From: Thoreauomyces humboldtii | Taxonomy: Eukaryota > Chytridiomycota > Chytridiomycetes > Spizellomycetales > Powellomycetaceae | Assembly: GCA_027596035.1 (NCBI GenBank) | Contig: JADGJA010000310.1 | Location: 1 to 24,438, forward strand | Reading direction: 5' to 3' | DNA: 24,438 nt | Shown here: positions 1 through 9,374 of the stretch, piece by piece | Position numbering within the stretch: position 1 is the stretch's first letter | Layout: every line of letters starts with the position of its first letter | Program-made: the position numbers and the translations under genes | Notes under the pieces: generated by a model | Told to the model about the DNA's origin: nothing | Database searches by the model: none | The model's input: only the letters and a program-made list of their open reading frames with translations

Positions 1-876
1 GGTGTAGTAGTCTAGCAGTGGTGAGGGGCTCGAGAAGGGGGCGTGAGGCTGGAAGTGCTTGGTTTTTGTTCGAGTGCCCTCAGGACAGACTCCTGACAGA
101 TAAAGCCCCATGCGTCGCCCCGATGCTTTCGCGGTGCTCGTGGCCGATGTCTTTCGGTTTCGGAGGGGCGGGCTTTTCGGACCATGACAGGTGCTGGCTG
201 CCACACGGCCTCCGGACCACAGGACACTGGAAACTCTATACCGTTGTCATCCAACTTCCAGGCGGCCATTCCTTCAGCCGGCGGTCGTCAAGGGGGGAGA
301 TCTTCATTTCCGGAGGAAAGCCATGAGACAAGAGAGAGAGAGGGAAAAGCCGGAGTTCCGGAGCGGAGATCGCTGGAGCATTTGTGGTTTGTGAAGCGTG
401 TCCCGTGGCGTCAACCCTCCCAACTGTCCGCTGTCCACTTGCTCCAGGCTTCCCCTTCCCCACCATCAGTACCATATACCGGTGGGTGCGACTGCGAAAG
501 TCGAGGGAGGCAGAGGTCCGCTTCCGAACTGCACACACCTTTGTGTACAGCAGTTACCGCATGCAGCGAGCGAGCTTCTTTGACTCGAGTGCGCTACAAG
601 CGTCCAGTTGCCAAAGGCATCAGCTGTTTATCAGGATTGGGAAGGAGTATCCTGGATGGGCACAATGCTTGGGAACTGGAGGGAGGATCTGGGGAACAGT
701 TTCGAGAGAACAAGATGTGATTGGGAACGCATTGAAAAGTGCTGACGGATAGGAAAGGGAGCGCACCAAACAGACTGTCATCGTATACAAGTCGTAAAGA
801 CATGGAGGATATTACCGTACGCCGATGGAATACGCCCCTTTCGGTTGTAAGAAACAGTACAAAAGCGGGGTCGAAG
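1..876. other. intergenic, no gene recognised
   Basis: No open frame here has recognisable protein motifs, and the longest (184–720, +) has no domain-like composition and no splice-linked partner. A short GA-rich tract lies near 325–345. The stretch lies downstream of the deaminase-like gene and may hold its 3' UTR or part of a gene beyond the window edge. Confidence 0.5.
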
Positions 877-2486
877 CTACTGTAACAACTGAAGGGTGAG
901 TGACATGCAAAAAGGCGAGAATGTCGCACCGGGGAAAACACTTCGAGGGAGCCTGGCCGCAGACCCAGAGAGCAGGGCCAAAGACGGCTCTCTGAGACCT
1001 TTTTTTGCGCGACGCTGGAATATGAGGCTGTCAGCTCTTAGACTTTTGGTCTTTTCATGTGCCGTCTCTTGTGGGAATTTCACCTTCTCGATGTACCCCA
1101 CCTCCCAAGACTCAAGGCCCCCGTTTCCGGTCTCGGAAAGCCTGGCCGAGTCTCCCGATTGGGGCTTTTTGCCCTCAATAACCTCAGTGAGCCTTTCCCA
1201 CGCCACCGACAGCTCCCGACGGATCAGGTCGCTGACAGGCTTGCCGTTCTCCTGGCTCAAGCCAGGATCCCGGTAAAGCCCGTAGCACTTGCCGCGAGTG
1301 CCAGTGGGACGGGGAATCATATTGTCTCTTCTGAGCGCGGCCATGGCTTGGGCGCATCCGAAGCAGGAGCGCTCCGAAACTGACAAAACGATCCGCTTGT
1401 CGTTTGGGAACTGTTCGATGAAATAGCGAATTATCGACATTTCAGCGTGCATGACGAGTCCGACGGGGCTCGACGGGAATCTTTGCATGCGATTCTGAAC
1501 GTCGGGTTTCTGTATGAACTCCTCAAACCTTTCCTCGGTTATGCCACCATCGGCCACGAGGTGCTGGTGAGCGATCTTCTGCCAAGATCGTATCTCGACC
1601 GACAGCTTGGCTGCCGGGACAGAGGAAATCACGCGTAGAAGCTTCGGCTGAGCTTCATGCGCGCGAAATAGTTGCTTCACTGCTTACGGATATTGAAGAA
1701 CCTTCGCTATGACTTTCGCCAAAGATGTGTGAGGGCCGCTTTCGTCCAGAATCCGAAAAAGCTTGCTCGTGTCGCTTCCTCTCGCCTCCATGCAGAGAAC
1801 AAAAAGCAAATCAACCTTTGTCTCGGGGGTCATGGCCTTCCATGCGGCATCTCCGATTGATCGGATCTTTTCCACTTGGTTCCAAAACTCTTGAAGCGCT
1901 GCGGAAAGTAAGCAACATGGAGAATTGGTACCGGTTAAAGCGCGAAACGTACAGTTTCTGACTTACTCTCAGCAAAACTGTCGACGCTTGCTTTGGCCTC
2001 TGCCCAGGCGTCCGGAGTATCCATTTTGGCAATCTGTTGTTCGATGAAAGATGTGACCGCGGGGAGCTTCGAGGAGATGTATCGAAAGGAAGTGTCGGAT
2101 ATACGTTGCATCTTCTCCCTGAGCTCTTCCATGTTCCCCTGGATCGCCTTGCGCAAAGCGGCCCCGCCTCCGTCTTCGCGGAGAACACGGCCAGACTCTT
2201 CTGCTCGATCGGCTGCTTCCTTCGGCTCGCGGTTTACTGCGATGTAGATGTACATTCGGGGAGAACCATCCTCCTGTACCAACCGCTGAGCGACGGCGAC
2301 CACGTTGTCACCGGCGATGACACGAAAAAGCGCATCTCCGATTCGACGACGATCAAGCTCGTCTGACCGGGTGCTATCTTCCAGCATGGATTTACTGGAA
2401 CGGGCCCTCGAGTTCGTGAAGGTCGGATCGTAGGACTCAAAGAAAAGCATCTGTTCCGCAAGTGACGTTTCTTCATTCTCGCTCAT
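877..2486 (-). CDS. nucleic-acid deaminase-like protein (fungal OTT_1508-like group), with an in-frame TAA
   Basis: Exon 1 is 2486–1967. Intron 1 (1966–1899, 68 nt) has a GTAAGT donor, a CTTAC-like branch site and a CGCAG acceptor. The reading frame then continues to a TAA at 1686–1684 and resumes in the same frame to the stop at 877. The downstream part carries HAEMSIIRYF and, about 27 residues later, SERSCFGC. These are the His-Ala-Glu and Cys-x-x-Cys zinc and catalytic signatures of the cytidine-deaminase fold, in the arrangement of fungal OTT_1508-like deaminases (family knowledge; substrate unknown). The TAA means either a broken gene or a second intron: a 54-nt intron 1701–1648 (GTTCTT donor, GCTCAG acceptor) would keep the frame and give about 495 residues. 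GTT donors occur elsewhere in this window. The N-terminal ~240 residues and the basic C-terminal tail match nothing I know. Deaminase fold likely; exact family and intactness uncertain. Confidence 0.6.
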
Positions 2487-3784
2487 CTGGACCCGTAAGG
2501 GTTATGTCGAAAGGGACAGGTCTGCCAAGGCTGCTTTTGAGATCGGCGGAGGTAGGAGGCGGCATGTTGCTATAATTGGTTCTTCTGTTAACGGGCGTTC
2601 TGCTAGGCGTTCTGGGTGGTGTCAAACCTTGCAACGGGCTATTTCAAGATTTCAAGGCCCTCCATATAGAGTCATATCACATCTAAATTTAAAGCATGCC
2701 CATTGTAGTTCTGAGTCAATAAGAGTCTCATCGGCATATTACTTGTACTGTAGGCAGCTGTCCAAAAAAGGCATGTCGTGCGGTCGGATCCGCGCAATAC
2801 GGCTTCTTGAAAGAGTGATGAAAGGATGCGGCAAGTACTTCGGGATCTTCGGTGGGACTATCCGTCACAGGCGTCTCCACGTGGGATCCGTCCCGATCGT
2901 GCATGGGGACCTGTGACAGAGACGTGAGAGAATGTTCACGGGCCAGTCCGCGGAGCAGGAGAGCCTTGAGGACGAGGCTAGGAGCGACACTCCTAGGCGG
3001 ATGCCTTGTCATAACGGATTGGTATATGACAGATCCAGAATGATGCATGGGACTTCCAACCCGACAATTGCCTGGTGGACAGCAAGATCATCGGGTAAAA
3101 GATCATTCAGACTGTGGCCAACCTGCAAACCTTCGACGAGACATGTTGCTTCGTAAACTATCAGCACAACCGGTCAGCTTCTCACCGCCTTCCAGAGAGT
3201 TTGACCTCCTCATACTTCTCTACACGATTCGACTTTGGCCCCTTGCGTGGGCTGAGGGAAAAGTCCACGCAGCACGTCCTTTTTACACATATTTCTGACC
3301 TCGGGGCCCACTTCGATCACTCGGGCTCAACGGAAAGACGATTGACCGCATTCTGCTTCCTCCTCGAGCTGCCAGTCCAATTCGCCTGGCCCGTGTTCAC
3401 ATCCATGTTGGTTTCCGGACTGTGCCTTCCTCTGGTGTACGCTGAAGACACCGAGCACAACGAAGGCAAAGAGGTCGCGAAGAAGCCCACGCTCGATACA
3501 GTACGATCGAAACCCGCACGCCGACCTACCCACGCTCCCCGCTTCCGTTCAGTCCCCATCGCCGACCCGAGATGATGCCCGCCGGCCAGCATGATCAGAG
3601 ACCAGACGTGGAAGCCGAAGATAAGGGAAAAGTCAGAGACCAGGCGTGGAAGCCCGCAACATATGGGAAAAGGTGCCAGCTCCAAAGTTGGGAACAATAA
3701 GAAAATGCACAAGTGGTCTCACTCTGCAACAATCTTCTCGTTGGCCCCAAAGTATCATATTCGGTCCGATCGGAAAGATAAGGT
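2487..3784. other. intergenic between deaminase-like gene and CYB5D1
   Basis: The deaminase promoter should lie just above 2486 and the CYB5D1 3' UTR just below 3785. Frames such as 3114–3575 (+) and 3317–3712 (−) overlap each other and show no recognisable motif. A small perfect hairpin, CTAGGAG/CTCCTAG with a 5-nt loop, lies at 2978–2996. A short tandem duplication is listed separately. Confidence 0.5.
3595..3672. repeat. imperfect tandem duplication, about 39 bp × 2
   Basis: The copies are 3595–3632 and 3633–3672. Both begin TCAGAGACCAG, share CGTGGAAGC, and end GGGAAAAG; the second copy carries a few substitutions and a 2-nt net insertion. No coding role is seen. Confidence 0.75.
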
Positions 3785-4880
3785 TCAGGCCACCGTAAGA
3801 TCATCGCTGCGCAAAAGATAGGCAGACGCAAGCATCAGTAAAAGCAAAAAGGTCGGGCCCAGGTGGTTTTGTTTGTAAGTGTATATGTGTGTGTGTGTGT
3901 GTGGCAACTCGCACCTGAAATACAGATGCACGGCCGGTAGCCACGCATCCTCGTCGATGCCCACGCTCTCGAACTGGGCCGACTCGTCCGGGAGTCCATT
4001 CTCCTCCAACGTCCTGGACATGTCCAACAGCTGTCCCTGTCTCTTCCACATGTACCCCTTCGCGTGACCGTTGAACGCCAGATAGCGGTCTTGGACGGCG
4101 GCGAGCTTCTCCTCCGAGGCCACCTCCAGCACGTGCTCGTCCCGGGTGAGCGTGTTGACGACCCGGATCCGACGCGTCTTCTGGGACAGTCGACCGACGC
4201 AGTACGTGTCCTTGTCGAGCCACCACGGCGATCCCGACTCGGAGTCGACAGAGTCGGACCAGTCCGACAGGGGGAACGGCGGAGGGACGTGGAGGAAGCG
4301 ACCTTCGGGCGTGTAGGGCGTCTCGCATTCCGTGAGTGGATTCGTCTGGGATTTCAGCTTTTTATCACCCGAGCGGAAAAAAGGGAAGGAAAGTCGAGAT
4401 GAGAAGACTGGGCAATCAGGCATGGCAAACGAAACGATAGGATCCTTCCACGTTACGCACGTCTCCAGTCCGTTTGTCGAACCAATGAGAGATGTCCTTT
4501 CCGGCGTTCTTCAAAATGGGCCCGAGAAGGGGATCCCCTCGTTTGCTGTCGACGAGCGGACAAAGGTCGTAAACGTATCCGAGCCAAGAGAGCCAGCAGT
4601 CATCAGCCGCGTTGTGCAGCTCCACTTCGGCTGGAGTAAAGTACCGGTCTTCGATGGAAGAAGATGACGCTTTGGCTTCCGACGACGGCGTATGTGGAGG
4701 AGGTGCTCCTGCAGACATTGCTTTACAAGAGTGATTGTAGTTCCGAGCGACCCAGCCTACCTTCCTGCTGCAGGAAGAAGACGCTGGAGAATGGAGAGCG
4801 GAGTCTTTTTTCGACAGCTGACTGGGCATTGTCCGATTGCATGTCCGAGAAGTAAGCGAGAACCTCCTTACGACGAGCAC
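3785..4880 (-). CDS. CYB5D1: cytochrome b5 domain-containing protein 1 (CYB5D1) homologue
   Basis: Exons are 4880–4461, 4357–3915 and 3806–3785, giving 294 residues; junctions are phase 0 and phase 2. The cytochrome b5-like part (from [11 protein letters not shown], residue ~78, to [11 protein letters not shown]) lacks the usual HPGG first heme-ligand motif but keeps the HWFD histidine, as in the CYB5D1 family. The second half has the family blocks [39 protein letters not shown] and TLEENG, a ubiquitin-like region, and ends LYFSDDLTVA once the last intron (3914–3807, GTGCGA…GCGCAG) is removed. In animals and green algae the family is tied to the axoneme and ciliary beating (established knowledge). 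Intron 1 (4460–4358) is a candidate introner; intron 2 holds a GT microsatellite. The start is uncertain: Met at 4718 (residue 55) would leave a longer gap from the upstream gene, whose stop is only 111 nt away, and is nearer the family length of about 230. Confidence 0.9.
3881..3903. repeat. GT microsatellite inside CYB5D1 intron 2
   Basis: A 23-nt alternating purine-pyrimidine tract, GTATAT followed by about eight GT units. It lies entirely within the intron 3807–3914, just inside the 5' splice site on the gene strand. Confidence 0.85.
4358..4460 (-). repeat. introner-like intron, copy A (CYB5D1 intron 1, 103 nt)
   Basis: On the gene strand the intron starts GTGCGTAACG at 4460 and ends AAAAAG at 4358, phase 0. 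Using these sites restores exactly the family spacing between the HWFD region and the YTP block. Positions 4391–4460 align with 5273–5340 in the next gene's intron, about 57 of 70 columns identical by hand, including an unbroken 18-nt match (4410–4427 with 5290–5307). The 33 nt nearest the acceptor are unique to this copy. Confidence 0.8.
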
Positions 4881-4991
4881 CTCTTACGCCTCCACAAGAA
4901 CCGCATCAGAGGTCCGATAGCGAAATGAAGTTATAAAAGATACAGGAGTTGTGAGACCATATCGTCATGTCACTGATGCTAAAGGAACCGA

Positions 4992-6484
4992 TCACCACGA
5001 CATGGGCGTTCCGGCCTTGAGGTGCTCGGCCATGCGCTGGAAGCAGAGGTCGTACGCCTCGTGGATCTCGTGGACCTTGACGCCGAGCTTGTCGAGGGCA
5101 GCGACCAGCTTGGTGGTGTCGAGCTCGCAGTTGCTACGGCCAGCCTTGATGACCTTGCTCTGCTCCTCGAGAGTAAAGTTCTTCCACGCAAATTCGGGGT
5201 TGACGCGCTTCTTGTAAAGCGCGAGGACCTCGTTGTGGGAGATGGCACCAGGGTTTGTGAAATTCTGCAAGTAAGTCGAGATGAGAAAAAGAGCAATCAG
5301 GCATGGCAAATGACCGACAGGATTCTCCCATGTAACGCACGTAGACGCCCGTGAGCTTAGCTTCAGCCATCTTGAGGGACGCCGGCAGGAGCTCGTAGAG
5401 GATGGTGTTCGAGTTGGGAATGTCCACCACACGGTCATATCTGGCGATCGCAAAGATGAGTCCAAGCACCCAACGAGATACCACAAGCGCTCGCCACTTA
5501 CTTGGTGATCTTGGTCACGAAGTTTCGTGGGTTCAGGTCATCAGATACGGGCATACGGAGACGAAGAGTCAGGACGTTGGAGTACTGCTTGATCATCTGA
5601 AGAACCGCAAGCGAAACATGAGCCCCCAGTCTACGTAACCAAGCCACGGGGCCTTTAGCGAACCTTCTCCACCATAGCCTTGGTGTAGGAGTAGTAAGAT
5701 CCGCCAAAGTTGGGCTCGGACTCCTCAGTAAAGGTCTTTCCGTGCTGCTTGTGCTCCTCATCATACTGGTAGATGCATCCTATGCCAGCGTGTGTGAGAA
5801 GAAAGCATCGACACGCTTGTCCGTGAAAAACTCGTTCGTTTACCGGTAGCGTAATTGGTCATGTGGATGCCGCGCAGGAAGCAGCAGTCGGCCAAGTTGA
5901 GCGTTCCAATGACGTTGCTACGGATGGTCGCCTCCTTGTTGTCCTCGCACCAGTCCACATTGGGACGGCCCGTTACACCAGCGCAGTTGTAGACATGCGT
6001 AGGCTTGTAGTCGTCGAGCTCCCTGCAGAGAAGAATCGTGTGGACTTGTCAACCAATGTCGTGAGCTGCGCAAGACGATGCATGTTCCGGGGAGAGGTGG
6101 AACCTACTTCAGCACGGCGTCGCGGGACTCGAAGCGAACCAGCGTTCCCTTGACTTCCTTTCCCTGCTTCTGCAGAAGCTCGATGAGGAGACCACCAATC
6201 CAGCCCTTGGCTCCAAAAATGAGGTGACGCTGATCAGGAGGGAACAATGGCAGAAGATCAGCGGGAGGGGCGTGGCGCTGGAGGTTCGCTCGGATTCCGG
6301 ACCCGCGCAAGGCCCCATTCATACCTCTGCGGACATTGTTATCGTTGTGAAGAGGAGCGAACGGTGGAAGGGATGTTGGGAAAGAAGATGGGTTGAGGGG
6401 GTCGAGCGGTCCGAGCGAAAGCGGCGGGACGGAAGGAAGAGGCACAGACAGCGGCCGGGTTGCACACAGCGAGCGGCTAGGCAT
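4992..6484 (-). CDS. UDP-4-keto-6-deoxyglucose 3,5-epimerase/4-keto-reductase (UDP-rhamnose synthesis)
   Basis: Exons are 6484–6108, 6022–5844, 5779–5664, 5596–5502, 5440–5341 and 5264–4992, giving 379 residues. It is an extended short-chain dehydrogenase closest to plant UER1/RHM C-terminal domains and fungal epimerase-reductases. The dinucleotide-binding motif is FGAKGWIGG (residues 90–98; G-x-x-G-x-x-G). The catalytic Tyr-x-x-x-Lys is in SYYSYTKAM, and YNCAGVTGRPNVDWCE is also typical. In the family the enzyme converts UDP-4-keto-6-deoxyglucose to UDP-L-rhamnose in the cytosol with NADPH; the partner 4,6-dehydratase is not in the window. Residues 1–~85 are a Pro/Ser/Leu-rich extension absent from relatives, and the ATG at 6484 is only 80 nt from the TAF4 stop, so the Met at 6322 may be the real start (325 residues). 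Intron 3 uses a GTTCGC donor; intron 5 (5340–5265) is introner copy B. Confidence 0.9.
5265..5340 (-). repeat. introner-like intron, copy B (76 nt)
   Basis: The gene-strand donor is GTGCGTTACA at 5340 and the acceptor CTTGCAG ends at 5265. It is phase 0 and joins GVY to NFTNPG, as expected for the enzyme family. Nearly the whole intron (5273–5340) is homologous to CYB5D1 intron 1, starting at the first base of each intron; the flanking exons are unrelated. This copy has a better branch/acceptor end (ACTTACTTGCAG) than copy A. Confidence 0.85.
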
Positions 6485-6564
6485 CTTTATTTGGAGGCGT
6501 TCAACACACCGAATTTGAAATGCTATCTTCGGGTATGCTTGCCGCTATAACGAGCTTTTGGTAT

Positions 6565-9009
6565 TCAAGTAACGTTAGCCCACCATTTGTAAACGACAAG
6601 GCTCTTGGTCATGGCATGCTCCCCTTCCAGACAAAACAGAGCGTCTCTCAAGGTAACCTTCCTCGCTGGGACCGCTTCTCCCCCTCTCCTCTTGGAGCCA
6701 GGTAGCCTCAGACTTCCATGACCGCTGCCGAGCGGTCTCGACCCTGATACCTCGTCGTCATCCCCGAGCCTCCTTTTCTTGCCCAAAGGGACGACTCTCG
6801 GATTCCCAGCACCGGATGTCCCAGCGGAAGAGGGCGATCCGCCCGCAGCTCCTGCCATCATCCAGCTCTTCAAAGGTGCGCCACCGATGGCAGCCGACAG
6901 AGCCGCGTTCGCGCGTTCGAGTCGGACGTGCTCGGGCAAGTCCCGGGACTCGCCCTTGATTTTCTTGCGCTTGCGGGGCAAGCCGTCCTCGCCCAAGCCG
7001 CTCGCCGAGCTGCCCGCCATTCCGCCTCCGTCGACTCCCTCCCCTCCTCCGGAGGCAGCCCCGCCCTGCGGCCCTGATCCGTCCGTAGCGGCTTTGTCAG
7101 CTTGTAGTTTCGCTTCCCGAGCTCGCTCCCGCTTCTCCAGATTCGCTAGCAACTTTTTCGTGTCCGCCTTGACGACGATCTGAAGGTCCAAGGCGTCCTC
7201 CCCTCGGGCCATCTTCGCTCGTTCGTTCCTGAGGAACTGTTCGTGAAGGACACCCGTACGATGTTTGGCGGCTCGGATCATGCGCTCGACAAGATCTCTC
7301 ATGCGCTCCTGCACGGCGAGAGCCAGAAACGGGAGCATGTCCCGGTCGACCTCTGTCACACCCGAGGACTGCGCTACCGTCTCCACCTTTCGGCGAAGGC
7401 TCGCGAGGTTCAGAAACGATTGGTCCCTGCTTCGATTGGCTGTGGGTACGTATGGCTGGTGCTGACCATGCTGGCTGTTCTGCGCAGCGCCTGCGATGGA
7501 ATTTGCCAGATTGTCCTCTTCCTCCTTCATATTCAGACCTGCGGAACTCATAACGTCCATTGCCTCGTCTGGTGTTGGTGCTTTCAATACGTCGGGGTCT
7601 GGGGCAGGGGCTCCTGGGCGCGTTGATGACGGCGGTGGCGGATACGGTGATGAGCTGGAAAGGTATGGCGGCTGTTGCGACTGCGGCCGATACTGCTGGG
7701 TCAGGGGCGTATGCTGCTGCATTTGGACTGGGCGGACTGAAGTGGGGGTTCCGCGTCCCATGCCCGCGTACTGTTGCGTTTGTTGTGCCTTTCGACGACG
7801 CATGTCTTCCGCTGGCCCACCCAAGCCGGGTAGCGGTGTGGTTGAACTCTGCGTTTCAAAGCAAAAAGTTTTAGGCTGCGCAGGGGGTTGCGGTCGTTCG
7901 TCGGCGAGACGCTACCTGGAGTTGAGGTCGGGAGAGTGGCTGTTTCTGTGGTAAAACTGGAGGAAGCATGGCTTGTGCACGGTCTGTGAACTCCTGTGCC
8001 GTGATACGATGTTCCTGGAATGCACGTATAAGTATGGTGTCGATACCTGCGAAGGTCCCTGTCAAGGACTCACTTTTAGCGAGTCGTAAAGTCGGCGAAA
8101 CTCGTCACGCCTGCCTGGTGGTACTTGTGTCAGCAGATTCTCCAAGACGTTCTCTGTTTCACGCGCCGGGACATTGCCAGGCCCGGGCTGTGATGGGTGG
8201 GGAGTAGGAGCATGTGATTGAGGACGAGCGGACGGTGTGCTGTGCATCGACTGCGGTGGCGGCCGAAACGGCGCTCCGAGCGTTCCGCTGGTGGGTGTAG
8301 TTTGTTCAGGCTGTGAGGAGTTCACGGGTCTACGAGGGGGAATCTTTGATTGTGGAGGAGGATGTGCTTTCAGTGCCGGCATGGTATGCATTTGGTGGGT
8401 TGGGCGAGGATCCGATGTAACCGGTAAAGACATCACCCTGACGGGAGGAGATGGAGCAGACGGTGGCGGAGCAGGCGGAAGTGCGCTCGGCGCAGTTTCC
8501 GGAAGGGACGCTTCCGAAACGTGGGGTGAGAGCATTGCGTTGAGCTGCTCATCCATGGCAAGCATTGGGTCCATGCCGCCATCTGCAGGAAGACTGAGGC
8601 TTGCCATGAGAGCCTGGTCGTCCAGTAGCTGATGTTGCGACGTCATCTCCGGCAGATCAGCAAACAATGCTGCGAGTTCCGCGTCTTCGACATGATTGAA
8701 AGGCGCCGAGGTAAGATCGATGGACGGTTGCTCAGCGCCGAGCAAACTGCTGAGTTGTTCATCGTTGAGCTCCTCCAGACTGGGAATCGAAGCTCCATCC
8801 CCTCCGATTGAGGTGATGTCCACAGGATTGCTGGCCACAGCGTCTATGGAATCGGAAACGACGGCCGGAGAGGAGAGACGTGAGAATTCCTGAACAGGCG
8901 ATTTGAGTTCCAGAGGTTTCTCATGGTCTGCCACTGCGGCCAAGAGATCCAGGAGGCCGTGATCTTCTTCCGCAGGTGGTGCTTGAGAAGCATCTGTGGT
9001 GGGCGGCAT
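6565..9009 (-). CDS. TAF4: TFIID subunit TAF4
   Basis: Exons are 9009–8074, 8014–7916 and 7848–6565, all phase 0, giving 772 residues; introns are 59 and 67 nt. TAF4 pairs with TAF12 by a histone fold in the core of TFIID in the nucleus (family knowledge). The first ~280 residues are Pro/Ser/Gln-rich and acidic. Residues ~285–340, spanning intron 1 (LENLLTQVP…LYDSLK|EHRITAQEFTDRAQAML), resemble the conserved central helical segment. Residues ~440–545 hold the TAF4 family histone-fold region (FLNLASLRRKVE, followed by LALAVQERMRDLVERM). A charged Lys/Arg linker follows, and the C-terminal KVTLRDALFCLEGE…SLVVYKWW is the usual TAF4 end. It is the first of three tightly spaced minus-strand genes and diverges from TM9SF3 across 365 nt. 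Confidence 0.92.
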
Positions 9010-9374
9010 GGCGCAGGAAAGGTTTGCAGATCTCGGGACGTGGGAAGTACACGGACGCGAGAGGCGATCAAACGGAAACAGACACCGGGCGACTTGCAGG
9101 TATCAGTTAGTGACGATATGAGCGTGACGGGTGCGATCCAGTCATCCGATCCTTCTCGCCGTTCAGCAGAAGCCCGGTGAAACGTCGACGGTGTATGTTG
9201 TCTGGGCTGGGGATGGTGTGAGTGGGGGAGGTTTGGCATTTCCTTTGGAAGTCGACGAGCCTTTCTCGGACTCGGCAATTCCCCTCGGGTACGGGTAAGC
9301 ACTTTCCAGCTCTACGCAATCTCGGCAAACCGACACGACACCAAACCTTGGCTGCGGTCGCTCGCTTCTGTCCG
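9010..9374. promoter_or_regulatory. divergent promoter region, TAF4 / TM9SF3
   Basis: These 365 nt separate the two start codons (9009 on −, 9375 on +). No clear TATA box is visible near either start. Location is the only evidence of function. Confidence 0.5.

Noticed and set aside
2978..2996. Small perfect hairpin CTAGGAG/CTCCTAG as a regulatory site
   Set aside because: A 7-bp stem is common by chance in 24 kb and nothing around it supports a role.
3114..3712. Overlapping frames on both strands (153 and 131 residues)
   Set aside because: Neither shows recognisable motifs, they lie opposite each other, and they end at or cross the tandem duplication.
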